Below, piece after piece: positions 16,786 through 24,124 of a stretch of DNA of 64,000 bases. Both the position numbers and the translations under genes were made by a program. The stretch is from assembly GCF_001648775.1 (NCBI RefSeq), contig NZ_LVEJ01000023.1, positions 186,001-250,000 on the forward strand. The letters are read 5' to 3'. The notes below the pieces were generated by a model. It was given only the letters and a program-made list of their open reading frames with translations, was not told the DNA's origin and ran no database searches. Each line of letters opens with the position of its first letter. Position 1 is the stretch's first letter. This stretch comes from Pseudomonas fluorescens. Its GTDB lineage: Bacteria > Pseudomonadota > Gammaproteobacteria > Pseudomonadales > Pseudomonadaceae.

Positions 16786-17607
16786 AAGCAAGGCTTGGCT
16801 CCGAAGACAGTGAACGACATTTTCACTGTCGTTCGCGGAGTCTGGGCCGACGCATTCGGTGACGGAATACTGAAAGCCAACCCGCTCGACCGAATCAGCA
16901 ACGTCGGGGCAGACGTCGACCTTGAGCATGCTGACCCCTTCAGTCGCACAGAGATCGAGTTGATCGGAAAAGCGGACCCCGGCCGGCGAGCTGATGCCCG
17001 AATGATTGAGTTCAACTGCTGGGCCGGTCTGTCTCTGTCCGAGCTTATCGGACTGGCTGTTGAAGACGTCGACCTCCAAGCCGGCCTAGTGCACATCCGG
17101 CGGGCACTGGTCGTAGGAGAATTCAAAGTGCCTAAAGAACGCTCAAGGGTACGAGTCGTTGAGCTGATAGACCCTGCCCTCAAACTTATGCGGGAGATTG
17201 TGGCCGCTGCAAAGGATGCACAAGCCGAAGAGATCACGGTTATTCAACGCGACAACATCACTTCCAAGAAAATGAAAGTGAGGTTCCTTTTCCGCAGTTC
17301 AACAAGCGGCCTGCTATGGAGCGGGAAGACAATAAGCAACTGGTTTACCGCTCATTTGGAAAAAGCAGGTATCCGCCACCGAGGTGCCAACCAGGCCCGC
17401 CATACGTTCGCTAGCCAAGCACTGTCTAGCTACGTTCCAATTGAGTGGGTAGCCCGTCAATTAGGCCATAGCGACACAACAATGGTACGTAAGCACTATG
17501 GGCGATGGATCTCAAAAGACACCAAGAGCATGTCAGGCATCGTTTCCAAAATGATGGGGTTCAATCAAGTGACAATTGAGTCGTCGTCAATCCCTATCGA
17601 CAAATAA
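16786..17607 (+). pseudogene. Tyrosine site-specific integrase, N-terminus deleted
   Basis: About 270 codons encode the catalytic half of a phage-type tyrosine recombinase: LAPKTVNDIFTVVRGVWADA, NCWAGLSLSELIGLAVEDVD, the His-x-x-Arg-type block QARHTFASQALSSYVPIEWV, LGHSDTTMVRKHY with the catalytic Tyr, and a short C-terminus. A full-length enzyme of this type has ~100-130 more residues (arm-binding and core-binding domains), which here are replaced by the holin remnant on the opposite strand. The first catalytic Arg position reads Ser (GLS), which I believe occurs in this subfamily but did not verify. A TTG at 16795 could start a fragment. It overlaps the convergent DUF3800 gene by 43 bp. Confidence 0.82.
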
Positions 17608-18713
17608 TCCGTCTTTTGCTCGATCAATTGAGTTCGTATATCAGCAAGGCGGATCGCGTGAAACCAAGCGTCGACCCCTTCATAAAAAACCAACGCCATA
17701 CATTTCCGCGCCGCCAACCAGAAAGTCTTATCATTTGGCGGCGTTTCTTTTTGCACCACACCTACATTATCAAAAAGCTTAATAAAACATGCAGCCATCT
17801 TTTTAATATGAGCGGCCTCATGTATCACTTCTCTTTGTAAATATAGGTATTCAACATCATCAAAGAAGTGTTCTATACGCGCTTTATCCTTCAAAAAATA
17901 AGATTTATTTATCACTGTTTGAACATTGGCAACAAACTGCCACAGTATGTCTATCTCGCTGAACTTCGGATCATCGAATTTGCAATGCTCCACATCGTAA
18001 CGGCGGGTTTCGAGTGGCTCCGGGTCCAACATCCTTATACTATCGCCTTCCCAACCGCCATCCTCAGTTGTCGTCTTACACTTGCTCCATCCTGGCAAGC
18101 GGTCGTACCACTGAGACCGAGCATCCATTCTCGCTTTCTGCGCAGCCCACAACATGAAGTCAACAACCTGCAGACCGGGCTCTAATTTGTCCGATACCTC
18201 AAAGGTAACCTTCGGATAGTACTTAACGATAAACGGCGACACATATGCGTTGCGCGCCAGATCAAACCAAAGATCCGGCCACCACTTCGTCAGTAAAGCT
18301 CCAACATTTAGACCACCTCGCTGCTCAAATACGAATGTCAATTCCGTAGTGCGAGAAAACAAGCCCACGACAGCCAGCTTAGAGGCAAGGTCATACAAAT
18401 CTTCTTTTGATGAGAAAGAGTGCTTTGTTGTGTGGAACACATGAGATCTAAAGTCGCCTTTCACGTGCTTAGAGATCGCTTTGCATAAATGAGAGTGAGC
18501 ATTTTTACTATCATCAGCCGCGTGAAAAAACGAACGCTGCAACGTTCGATCATCCATAGGCGTCTGCACAGAATCAAGCCGATCAGGATCATTCCGGAGA
18601 TTCTCCAGCGCTTCATCTACGACAGCTTGCTCAATCCTACTGGGCGTGATCAGGCAAGCATATCCACTGAATCGACCTTCTCCGAACTCTGTTTCATCCA
18701 GATATACAAACAT
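17565..18713 (-). CDS. DUF3800 domain protein (predicted RNase H-like fold)
   Basis: The 382-residue protein opens with MFVYLDETEFGEGRFSGYAC, the Y-x-D-E start of DUF3800 (predicted RNase H-like nuclease fold), and has the family's later block LQVVDFMLWAAQKAR near residue ~210. The C-terminal ~150 residues (QFVANVQTVINKSYFLKDKA onward) match nothing I know. DUF3800 genes are common on mobile elements and defence islands; the activity is unproven. Start 18713 has AGGGAAG at good spacing, so the longer frame from 18791 is not used. The 3' end overlaps the integrase end by 43 bp, convergently. It is the last gene before the tRNA repeat. Confidence 0.78.
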   Translation of the reverse strand: MFVYLDETEFGEGRFSGYACLITPSRIEQAVVDEALENLRNDPDRLDSVQTPMDDRTLQRSFFHAADDSKNAHSHLCKAISKHVKGDFRSHVFHTTKHSFSSKEDLYDLASKLAVVGLFSRTTELTFVFEQRGGLNVGALLTKWWPDLWFDLARNAYVSPFIVKYYPKVTFEVSDKLEPGLQVVDFMLWAAQKARMDARSQWYDRLPGWSKCKTTTEDGGWEGDSIRMLDPEPLETRRYDVEHCKFDDPKFSEIDILWQFVANVQTVINKSYFLKDKARIEHFFDDVEYLYLQREVIHEAAHIKKMAACFIKLFDNVGVVQKETPPNDKTFWLAARKCMALVFYEGVDAWFHAIRLADIRTQLIEQKTDYLSIGIDDDSIVT

Positions 18714-18836
18714 TCGTGCTTCCCTATCGAATAGCCTTCGGCCGAATGGCTGCCAAAGGATACGACCGAACACACTACGACGGAACCTCACATCACGGCC
18801 AGCGACAGCTTACTGCGGCCCAACGCCAAGAGAGAA

Positions 18837-18855
18837 TGCCCTAAAACTGCCCTAA
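18837..18855. repeat. Paired TGCCCTAA repeats, right end (possible integrase arm sites)
   Basis: TGCCCTAAA (18837-18845) and TGCCCTAA (18848-18855) repeat with the same 11-base period and orientation as the pair at the left border. They lie about 70 bp inside the right tRNA repeat. Confidence 0.55.
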
Positions 18856-18878
18856 TCCTAACCCCTGAAACGAAAAAA

Positions 18879-18909
18879 ACCCCGTAATCATCAATGATTA
18901 CGGGGGTTT
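18879..18909 (-). terminator. Terminator downstream of tRNA-Ser(CGA)
   Basis: Stem AACCCCGTAATCA/TGATTACGGGGGTT with a four-base loop and T-run on the minus strand, 16 bp past the tRNA 3' end. It lies on the island side, so it was brought by the element and restores termination. Confidence 0.85.
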
Positions 18910-18921
18910 CGTCTTGTTCAA

Positions 18922-18950
18922 TAATGGCGGAGAGATAGGGATTCGAACCC
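18922..18950. repeat. Right attachment repeat (within tRNA-Ser)
   Basis: Twenty-nine bases identical to 7874-7902. They cover the CCA end, acceptor strand and half of the T-arm of the intact tRNA on the minus strand. Confidence 0.92.
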
Positions 18951-19014
18951 TAGGTACCGGTGAAGGTACAACGGATTTCGAATCCGTCCCATTCGGCCAC
19001 TCTGGCATCTCTCC
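18925..19014 (-). tRNA. tRNA-Ser(CGA)
   Basis: The 90-nt minus-strand sequence starts GGAGAGATGCC and ends in CCA encoded in the gene. The anticodon stem-loop ACGGA-TTCGAAA-TCCGT gives anticodon CGA, reading UCG. A long variable arm and T-loop GGTTCGAATCC fit the serine class. The acceptor stem GGAGAGA/TCTCTCC pairs fully. It is the integration target of the island. Confidence 0.95.
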
Positions 19015-19097
19015 AACGGCGCGCATCATAACAACACTTTTACCGAAAGCAAACCCTCTTTCGAAATTTTCTTCGTGCTATCAGATGCTTGCGTCGA

Positions 19098-19811
19098 TTA
19101 AAGCGGTACGCCCAGACGATTGGCGACTTCTTCGTAGGCTTCGATGACGTCACCGAGGCCCTGACGGAAGCGGTCTTTGTCCATCTTCTTCTTGGTGTCC
19201 TTGTCCCACAGACGGCAGCCGTCCGGGCTGAACTCGTCACCGAGGACGATGGAGCCGTCGCTGAACACGCCGAATTCAAGCTTGAAGTCGACCAGCAGCA
19301 GGCCGGCGTCGTCGAACAGCTTGGTCAGCACTTCGTTGACCTTGAGCGACAGTTCTTTCATGCGAACCAGTTGCTCGGCGGTGCCCCAACCGAATGCCAC
19401 GACGTGGGATTCGTTGATGAACGGGTCGCCCTTGGCGTCGTCCTTGAGGAACAGTTCGAAGGTGTAAGGGTTGAGCTTCAGGCCTTCTTCAACGCCCAGA
19501 CGCTTGACCAGGCTGCCGGCAGCGTAGTTGCGCACGACGCACTCGACCGGGATCATGTCGAGCTTCTTGACCAGAACTTCGTTGTCGGCCAGCAGTTTGT
19601 CGAATTGGGTCGGAATGCCGGCCGCTTCGAGTTTCTGCATGATGAAGGCGTTGAACTTGTTGTTGACCATGCCTTTGCGGTCGAGCTGCTCGATACGCTT
19701 GCCGTCGAACGCCGAGGTGTCGTTGCGAAACAGCAGGATCAAGCGGTCAGCGTCGTCGGTCTTGTAAACCGATTTGGCTTTGCCGCGGTAGAGTTCTTCA
19801 CGTTTTTCCAT
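19098..19811 (-). CDS. purC: SAICAR synthetase
   Basis: PurC joins aspartate to CAIR using ATP in step seven of de novo purine synthesis. The 237-residue length is standard. Family features: ELYRGKAKSVYKTDD (nucleotide-binding loop) at the N-terminus, NDTSAFDGKR, VECVVRNYAAGSL for CAIR/aspartate binding, and LVDFKLEFG...LGDEFSPDGCRLWD at ~180-205. It is the last gene of the dapA-bamC-MBL-purC series on this strand, 28 bp after the MBL gene. Confidence 0.97.
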   Translation of the reverse strand: MEKREELYRGKAKSVYKTDDADRLILLFRNDTSAFDGKRIEQLDRKGMVNNKFNAFIMQKLEAAGIPTQFDKLLADNEVLVKKLDMIPVECVVRNYAAGSLVKRLGVEEGLKLNPYTFELFLKDDAKGDPFINESHVVAFGWGTAEQLVRMKELSLKVNEVLTKLFDDAGLLLVDFKLEFGVFSDGSIVLGDEFSPDGCRLWDKDTKKKMDKDRFRQGLGDVIEAYEEVANRLGVPL

Positions 19812-19839
19812 GATGGGCTCCGCTTGCTAAGTAGATGGG

Positions 19840-20601
19840 CTAGGCGATGTGGCGCCAGTCGAGCCCTGAATCTTGATCGGCCAGTTGCAGCCAGTCCGGG
19901 TCGCACCCGAGAGTGTCGACAAAACATTGCCGGGCCAGTTGCGGCAGGTTGTTCTTGCTGCTCAGGTGGGCCAGGACCAGATGTTGCAAGCCCTGCCAGC
20001 CTAACTCGGACACCAGGAATGCCGCCTGATGGTTGTTCAAATGCCCCAGCTCGCCGCCCACCCGCTGCTTGAGAAAGTACGGGTAATGACCGCGGGCCAG
20101 CATGTCGCGACAATGGTTGGACTCGATCATCAACGCATCGAGGTCCCGATAACCGTCCAGCACCCGCTCGCAGTAGGAACCCAGGTCGGTCAGCAGGCCA
20201 AAGCGCCGCTGTTCCTGATCACTGAAGACGTACTGGGTCGGCTCCTGCGCATCGTGGGCCACGGCAATGACCCCGATGTTCAGAGCACCGATCTGCAGTT
20301 GCTCGCCGCCGGCCAGAAAGCCTGCGGGTTCAATCGGTTTGCGCATCCCGCGCAGTGTGCCGCGACTGAGGTAGACCGGTAGATTGTAGCGCCGAGACAG
20401 CAAACCCACGCCATGCACGTGGTCGGCATGTTCGTGGGTCACGAGTATCGCGCTCAGTTGCGCCGGATTTACACCCAGGCGCAACAGGCGTTTTTCGGTT
20501 TCCCGCAGGGAAAAACCACAATCCACCAGCACATACGTATCAGCACTGGCGATCAGCGTGCCGTTCCCTTGGCTACCGCTGCCGAGAACGGCAAAACGCA
20601 T
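19840..20601 (-). CDS. MBL-fold metallohydrolase (YycJ/WalJ-like)
   Basis: The 253-residue protein begins MRFAVLGSGSQGNGTLIASA and carries the metal-binding motif TH-x-H-x-D-H (LVTHEHADHVHG, ~56-67), with later metal ligands in VAHDAQEPTQY and IESNHCRDML and at LAHLSSKNN. It belongs to the YycJ/WalJ-type single-domain beta-lactamase-fold hydrolases; the substrate is not established, with nucleic acids or phosphodiesters suspected. It lies 6 bp after the bamC stop and just before purC, consistent with cotranscription. Confidence 0.85.
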   Translation of the reverse strand: MRFAVLGSGSQGNGTLIASADTYVLVDCGFSLRETEKRLLRLGVNPAQLSAILVTHEHADHVHGVGLLSRRYNLPVYLSRGTLRGMRKPIEPAGFLAGGEQLQIGALNIGVIAVAHDAQEPTQYVFSDQEQRRFGLLTDLGSYCERVLDGYRDLDALMIESNHCRDMLARGHYPYFLKQRVGGELGHLNNHQAAFLVSELGWQGLQHLVLAHLSSKNNLPQLARQCFVDTLGCDPDWLQLADQDSGLDWRHIA

Positions 20602-20607
20602 GGTTGA

Positions 20608-21723
20608 TCAGCCCAGGTTGTCCTGAATCACGCTCAACACTTTGCGTGCCACTTCAGCCGGCGCGACAGTGTTGATGTTTTTCTCGACGGTGACCTGAAT
20701 GTTCTCGCCAACCTTGCTCAGGCGAACCTGATAACGCTCGGCACGGGCTTCAACTTCTTCCTTGCTCGGCGCACTGCCGAACAGGCTGCTGAAGAAACCA
20801 GGCTTGTCGTCTTTCTTCTCGGCTTTTTCAGCCAGGTTGATGTAGTACAGGCCGAGGCTGCGGTTGATGTCTTCAACGCGCCACTCGCCTTGTTCCAGTG
20901 CACGGCCAACGCTCGACCAGGCACGGTCCAGATCGGTACCGACGTTCAACACCGGGTTACCACTGCCGTCTTCGCTGAGGCTGACACGGCTTGGCGTATC
21001 GAAATCACGCGAGGCCAGCATCGACACCGAACCACCCTTCTCGGAGATACGGCTCATGCTCGCGAGCATGTCGTCGACCAAGGCTGCGTCCAGGCCAGTG
21101 TTGACCGAACGGTTGGTGAAAGCCACGTCGGCAGTGCTGCCGGCAGGACGCTCGGCACTGACCACGTAGATTTCACTGGTGTTGCGCTGCACACCCGGCT
21201 CGATACGTACACGCACACGGGCTTCGCTGTCGCTGGCGATACCGGCTGCGCTCAGGCGTTTGGCCATGGCTGCAGACAGTTCGTCGGAATGCTGCCAGGT
21301 GGTGGTGAATTCGCCGGTTTGCGGGCGCTGTTCATCCAGGCGGAAACCGTTGTCCTGGAAGAACTGCACCGCCACTGGCCAGACTTCGGCCGGTGGATGC
21401 TGGGCCACGACCCAACGCGAATCACCGCTCTTCTGCAGCGAGTAATCGCTGGCATCGGCAACGGCCGACAGCGGCTGAGGACGCGGCACAATGTATTCGC
21501 CCTTGGCGGTATCATCAGCAACGTTACGCGGGATCGGCAACAGCGGATCCAGACGCTTGGAAGTGCTGACATCCGGCGGCAGTTGCATCGGTGCAGTCTG
21601 TTGCGCTTGCAGGTAATCGCTACCACGGTCGCGGAAATAACCTTCCGGCCCCCAGACCCATCCACAGCCACTGGTGCTGGAGATAATCAAGGCAAGTGCG
21701 GAAAGTCCGGCCATTCGCTTCAT
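20608..21723 (-). CDS. bamC: Outer-membrane assembly lipoprotein BamC
   Basis: BamC is a lipoprotein subunit of the BAM complex that inserts beta-barrel proteins in the outer membrane. The 371-residue protein has a lipoprotein signal (MKRMAGLSALALIIS..STSGC, lipid Cys ~20), an unstructured linker that normally binds BamD, and two helix-grip domains (the first around VVAQHPPAEVWPVAVQFFQD, the second near the C-terminus). The start at 21723 has a GAGGAAG ribosome site; an in-frame start at 21759 would add residues before the signal. It lies 17 bp downstream of dapA, an order shared across gammaproteobacteria. Confidence 0.93.
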   Translation of the reverse strand: MKRMAGLSALALIISSTSGCGWVWGPEGYFRDRGSDYLQAQQTAPMQLPPDVSTSKRLDPLLPIPRNVADDTAKGEYIVPRPQPLSAVADASDYSLQKSGDSRWVVAQHPPAEVWPVAVQFFQDNGFRLDEQRPQTGEFTTTWQHSDELSAAMAKRLSAAGIASDSEARVRVRIEPGVQRNTSEIYVVSAERPAGSTADVAFTNRSVNTGLDAALVDDMLASMSRISEKGGSVSMLASRDFDTPSRVSLSEDGSGNPVLNVGTDLDRAWSSVGRALEQGEWRVEDINRSLGLYYINLAEKAEKKDDKPGFFSSLFGSAPSKEEVEARAERYQVRLSKVGENIQVTVEKNINTVAPAEVARKVLSVIQDNLG

Positions 21724-21740
21724 GCGTTGTACTTCCTCAA

Positions 21741-22619
21741 TTAAACCAGGACGCTGCATTGGCGCAGGGCCGAGCGCAGCGTTTCATGACAAGGTGTGCT
21801 CAGCCAGGTCAGTGGCAGGCGGATGCCTTCGTGCATCAGGCCCATTTCAACCAAAGCCCACTTCACCGGAATCGGGTTGGCTTCGATGAACAGGTCTTTG
21901 TGCAGCGGCATCAGTTTTTCGTTGATCGCCCGCGCGGTGTCGGCGTCGCCGTTCAGCGCGGCCTCGCACAGGTCGGCCATTTCGCGCGGCGCGACGTTGG
22001 CAGTCACCGAGATGTTGCCTTTACCGCCCAGCAGGATCAGTTCGACCGCGGTCGGATCATCGCCGGACAGCACGATGAAATCCTTGCTCACACCATCGAT
22101 GATCGCTTTGGCGCGTTTCAGGTCGCCGGTGGCTTCCTTGATGCCGATGATGTTCGGCACGGTGGACAGGCGAATCACGGTCTCGGCCTGCATGTCGCAA
22201 GAGGTGCGGCCAGGAACGTTGTACAGAATCTGTGGAATGTCGACCGCTTCAGCGATGTGCTTGAAGTGCTGGTACAAGCCTTCCTGCGTCGGCTTGTTGT
22301 AGTACGGAACCACCAGCAGGCAGGCATCGGCGCCGGCTTCTTTGGCGTTGCGGGTCAGCTCGACGGCTTCGCGGGTCGAGTTGGCGCCAGTGCCGGCGAT
22401 GACCGGAATGCGCCCGGCAACCTGTTTGACCACGGCTTTGATGACGGCGATGTGTTCTTCTACATCAAGGGTTGCCGACTCGCCGGTAGTACCGACCGCG
22501 ACAATGGCATGGGTGCCGTTCTTGAGATGGAAGTCCACGAGTTTGCTGAGGCTGTCCCAGTCAAGACGCCCTTGTGCATCCATGGGAGTGACCAGTGCCA
22601 CCATACTGCCCGCAATCAT
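21741..22619 (-). CDS. dapA: 4-hydroxy-tetrahydrodipicolinate synthase
   Basis: DapA condenses pyruvate with aspartate semialdehyde, the first committed step to diaminopimelate and lysine. The 292-residue protein has MIAGSMVALVTPMDAQGRLD at the start, GTTGESATL for pyruvate binding, the catalytic Tyr in ILYNVPGRT (~133) and the Schiff-base Lys in IIGIKEATGDL (~161). AGGAG lies just upstream of ATG 22619, so the longer in-frame extension is not used. It heads the dapA-bamC-MBL-purC run. Confidence 0.97.
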   Translation of the reverse strand: MIAGSMVALVTPMDAQGRLDWDSLSKLVDFHLKNGTHAIVAVGTTGESATLDVEEHIAVIKAVVKQVAGRIPVIAGTGANSTREAVELTRNAKEAGADACLLVVPYYNKPTQEGLYQHFKHIAEAVDIPQILYNVPGRTSCDMQAETVIRLSTVPNIIGIKEATGDLKRAKAIIDGVSKDFIVLSGDDPTAVELILLGGKGNISVTANVAPREMADLCEAALNGDADTARAINEKLMPLHKDLFIEANPIPVKWALVEMGLMHEGIRLPLTWLSTPCHETLRSALRQCSVLV

Positions 22620-22948
22620 GAAACCGCTCCTGCCGGAAAAAGAGAGCGGTAATGGTACTGGCGCCAAGATGCTTGCACAAGCGAAGTACTGCGCTGCCGC
22701 CATTCCCCTTGGCGCCGCTTTTCGCTACCCTTCAGACTTTGATCGGTACTGATCAGCTTGTACGCCGGGTTCCAGCCTCTCTTTACGGCCTCCCAGACCC
22801 CGTTCCTGCGTCGCATCGACGCGCTCCCGCTATAGTGGAGCGAGCCGCGAGCGCTTACCGGGTCTTTTTATATGGACAGCCAGAACAGGCACCCCCGGCC
22901 ACCAACGCGCGTAAACCTACCGACCGCTCATCGCTTTAGGAATGCTGC
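22620..22948. promoter_or_regulatory. Divergent promoter region dapA/gcvR
   Basis: The 329-bp gap between divergent dapA and gcvR holds no gene. A short inverted repeat CGCTCC (22822-22827)/GGAGCG (22837-22842) surrounds a TATAGT that could serve as a -10 box for gcvR. No other signal is clear. Confidence 0.4.
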
Positions 22949-23509
22949 ATGTCCACCCCCACAGTTCGCGAACAATTCCTTGTCATCAGTGCCCTCGGCG
23001 CCAACCCCATGGAGCTGACTAACGTCCTGTGCCGCGCCAGCCATGAAAATCGCTGCGCCGTCGTCACTTCCCGCCTGACTCGCCATGGCGAATGCAGCGC
23101 GCTGATCCTCGAGATCTCCGGCAGTTGGGACGCCCTCGCCCGCCTGGAAGGCAGCCTGTCGGGCCTCGCCAAGAAGCACGCTTTCACCGTCAATGTGGTG
23201 CGCAGCGCGGCGCTGGAAAACCGCCCGCAGGCGCTGCCATACGTGGCTTACGTCAGTTCGGCGTATCGCCCGGACATCATCAATGAGCTGTGCCAGTTTT
23301 TCATGGATCACAACGTTGAACTGGAAAACCTGACCTGCGATACGTATCAGGCGCCACAAACCGGCGGCACCATGCTCAACGCCACGTTCACCGTGACCCT
23401 GCCGGCCGGCACCCAGATCAGCTGGCTGCGTGACCAGTTCCTCGACTTCGCCGATGCGATGAACCTGGATGCACTGATCGAGCCTTGGCGCCCACAGAAC
23501 CCAATGTAA
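22949..23509 (+). CDS. gcvR: Glycine cleavage system repressor GcvR-like (two ACT domains)
   Basis: The 186-residue protein consists of two ACT domains (FLVISALGANPMELTNVLCR at ~9-80; YVAYVSSAYRPDIINELCQF at ~98-175). In Escherichia coli GcvR binds GcvA and, when glycine is scarce, keeps the glycine-cleavage operon off. The length and layout fit that family. It ends ten bases before bcp, with which it is probably cotranscribed. Confidence 0.85.
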   Translation: MSTPTVREQFLVISALGANPMELTNVLCRASHENRCAVVTSRLTRHGECSALILEISGSWDALARLEGSLSGLAKKHAFTVNVVRSAALENRPQALPYVAYVSSAYRPDIINELCQFFMDHNVELENLTCDTYQAPQTGGTMLNATFTVTLPAGTQISWLRDQFLDFADAMNLDALIEPWRPQNPM

Positions 23510-23519
23510 GGAAGCTTTC

Positions 23520-23993
23520 ATGGCCGTTGTTATCGACCAACCGGTTGCGGATTTCGAAGCACCTGCCACCAGCGGACAGACTGTCAGCTTGTCTGGATTG
23601 AAGGGCAAGCAAGTGGTGATTTACTTCTACCCGAAGGACAGCACCCCGGGCTGCACCACTGAAGGTCAGGGCTTTCGTGATCAGTACGCCGCGTTCCAGG
23701 CAGCCAATACCGAGATTTTCGGTATCTCCCGCGACAGCCTGAAGTCTCACGAGAACTTCAAGTGCAAGCAGGAATTTCCGTTTGAGCTGATCAGCGACAA
23801 GGACGAAGCCGTCTGCCAGCTGTTCGACGTGATCAAGTTGAAGAAGCTGTATGGCAAGGAATACCTGGGCGTTGATCGCAGCACCTTCCTGATTGATAAG
23901 GACGGTGTGTTGCGTCAGGAATGGCGTGGCGTGAAGGTGCCGGGGCATGTGGATGCGGTTTTGGCTGCTGCTCAGGATTTGAATAAAGCCTGA
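23520..23993 (+). CDS. bcp: Thioredoxin-dependent peroxiredoxin Bcp (PrxQ)
   Basis: The 157-residue peroxiredoxin reduces hydrogen and organic peroxides. The peroxidatic Cys is in YPKDSTPGCTTEGQGFRD (~46), with catalytic Pro-Thr-Thr context and a later Arg in GVDRSTFLID. The resolving Cys found five residues later in many Bcp proteins (TTEAC) is absent here (TTEGQ); other cysteines at about 80 and 97 could resolve, or it works as a one-Cys type. It follows gcvR closely and precedes a REP pair. Confidence 0.93.
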   Translation: MAVVIDQPVADFEAPATSGQTVSLSGLKGKQVVIYFYPKDSTPGCTTEGQGFRDQYAAFQAANTEIFGISRDSLKSHENFKCKQEFPFELISDKDEAVCQLFDVIKLKKLYGKEYLGVDRSTFLIDKDGVLRQEWRGVKVPGHVDAVLAAAQDLNKA

Positions 23994-24020
23994 TGGTTTT
24001 GCGTCGCCCTCATTGACGCC

Positions 24021-24095
24021 TTCGCGAGCAAGCTCGCTCCCACCTTGGATCTGTGGTGCTCACAAGTCCAATGTGGGAGCGAGCCTGTTCGCGAA
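24021..24095. repeat. REPIN: two inverted REP palindromes
   Basis: TTCGCGAGCAAGCTCGC...CCCAC (24021-24043) faces GTGGGAGCGAGCC...GCGAA (24073-24095), between the convergent bcp and perM-like genes. Same family as the other REPs in the window. Confidence 0.87.
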
Positions 24096-24124
24096 TAGCC
24101 TCTCTAAATTATTCGGATCAACCG

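Larger units (their letters stand above)
7874..18950. mobile_element. 11-kb genomic island inserted at tRNA-Ser(CGA)
   Basis: The element is bounded by the 29-bp tRNA-Ser repeats at 7874-7902 and 18922-18950. Just inside each border lies a pair of TGCCCTAA repeats with the same 11-base spacing and orientation. Contents: AraC regulator, GDPD-like lipoprotein, autotransporter, orphan response regulator, adenine methylase with LexA box, Rz/Rz1, truncated holin, N-terminally truncated tyrosine integrase and a DUF3800 protein. The left 8-15 kb is clearly more AT-rich than the flanking core. The integrase lacks its N-terminal domains, so the island is probably fixed in place. The phage genes suggest a prophage that decayed by deletion while cargo was kept or added. 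Confidence 0.88.
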
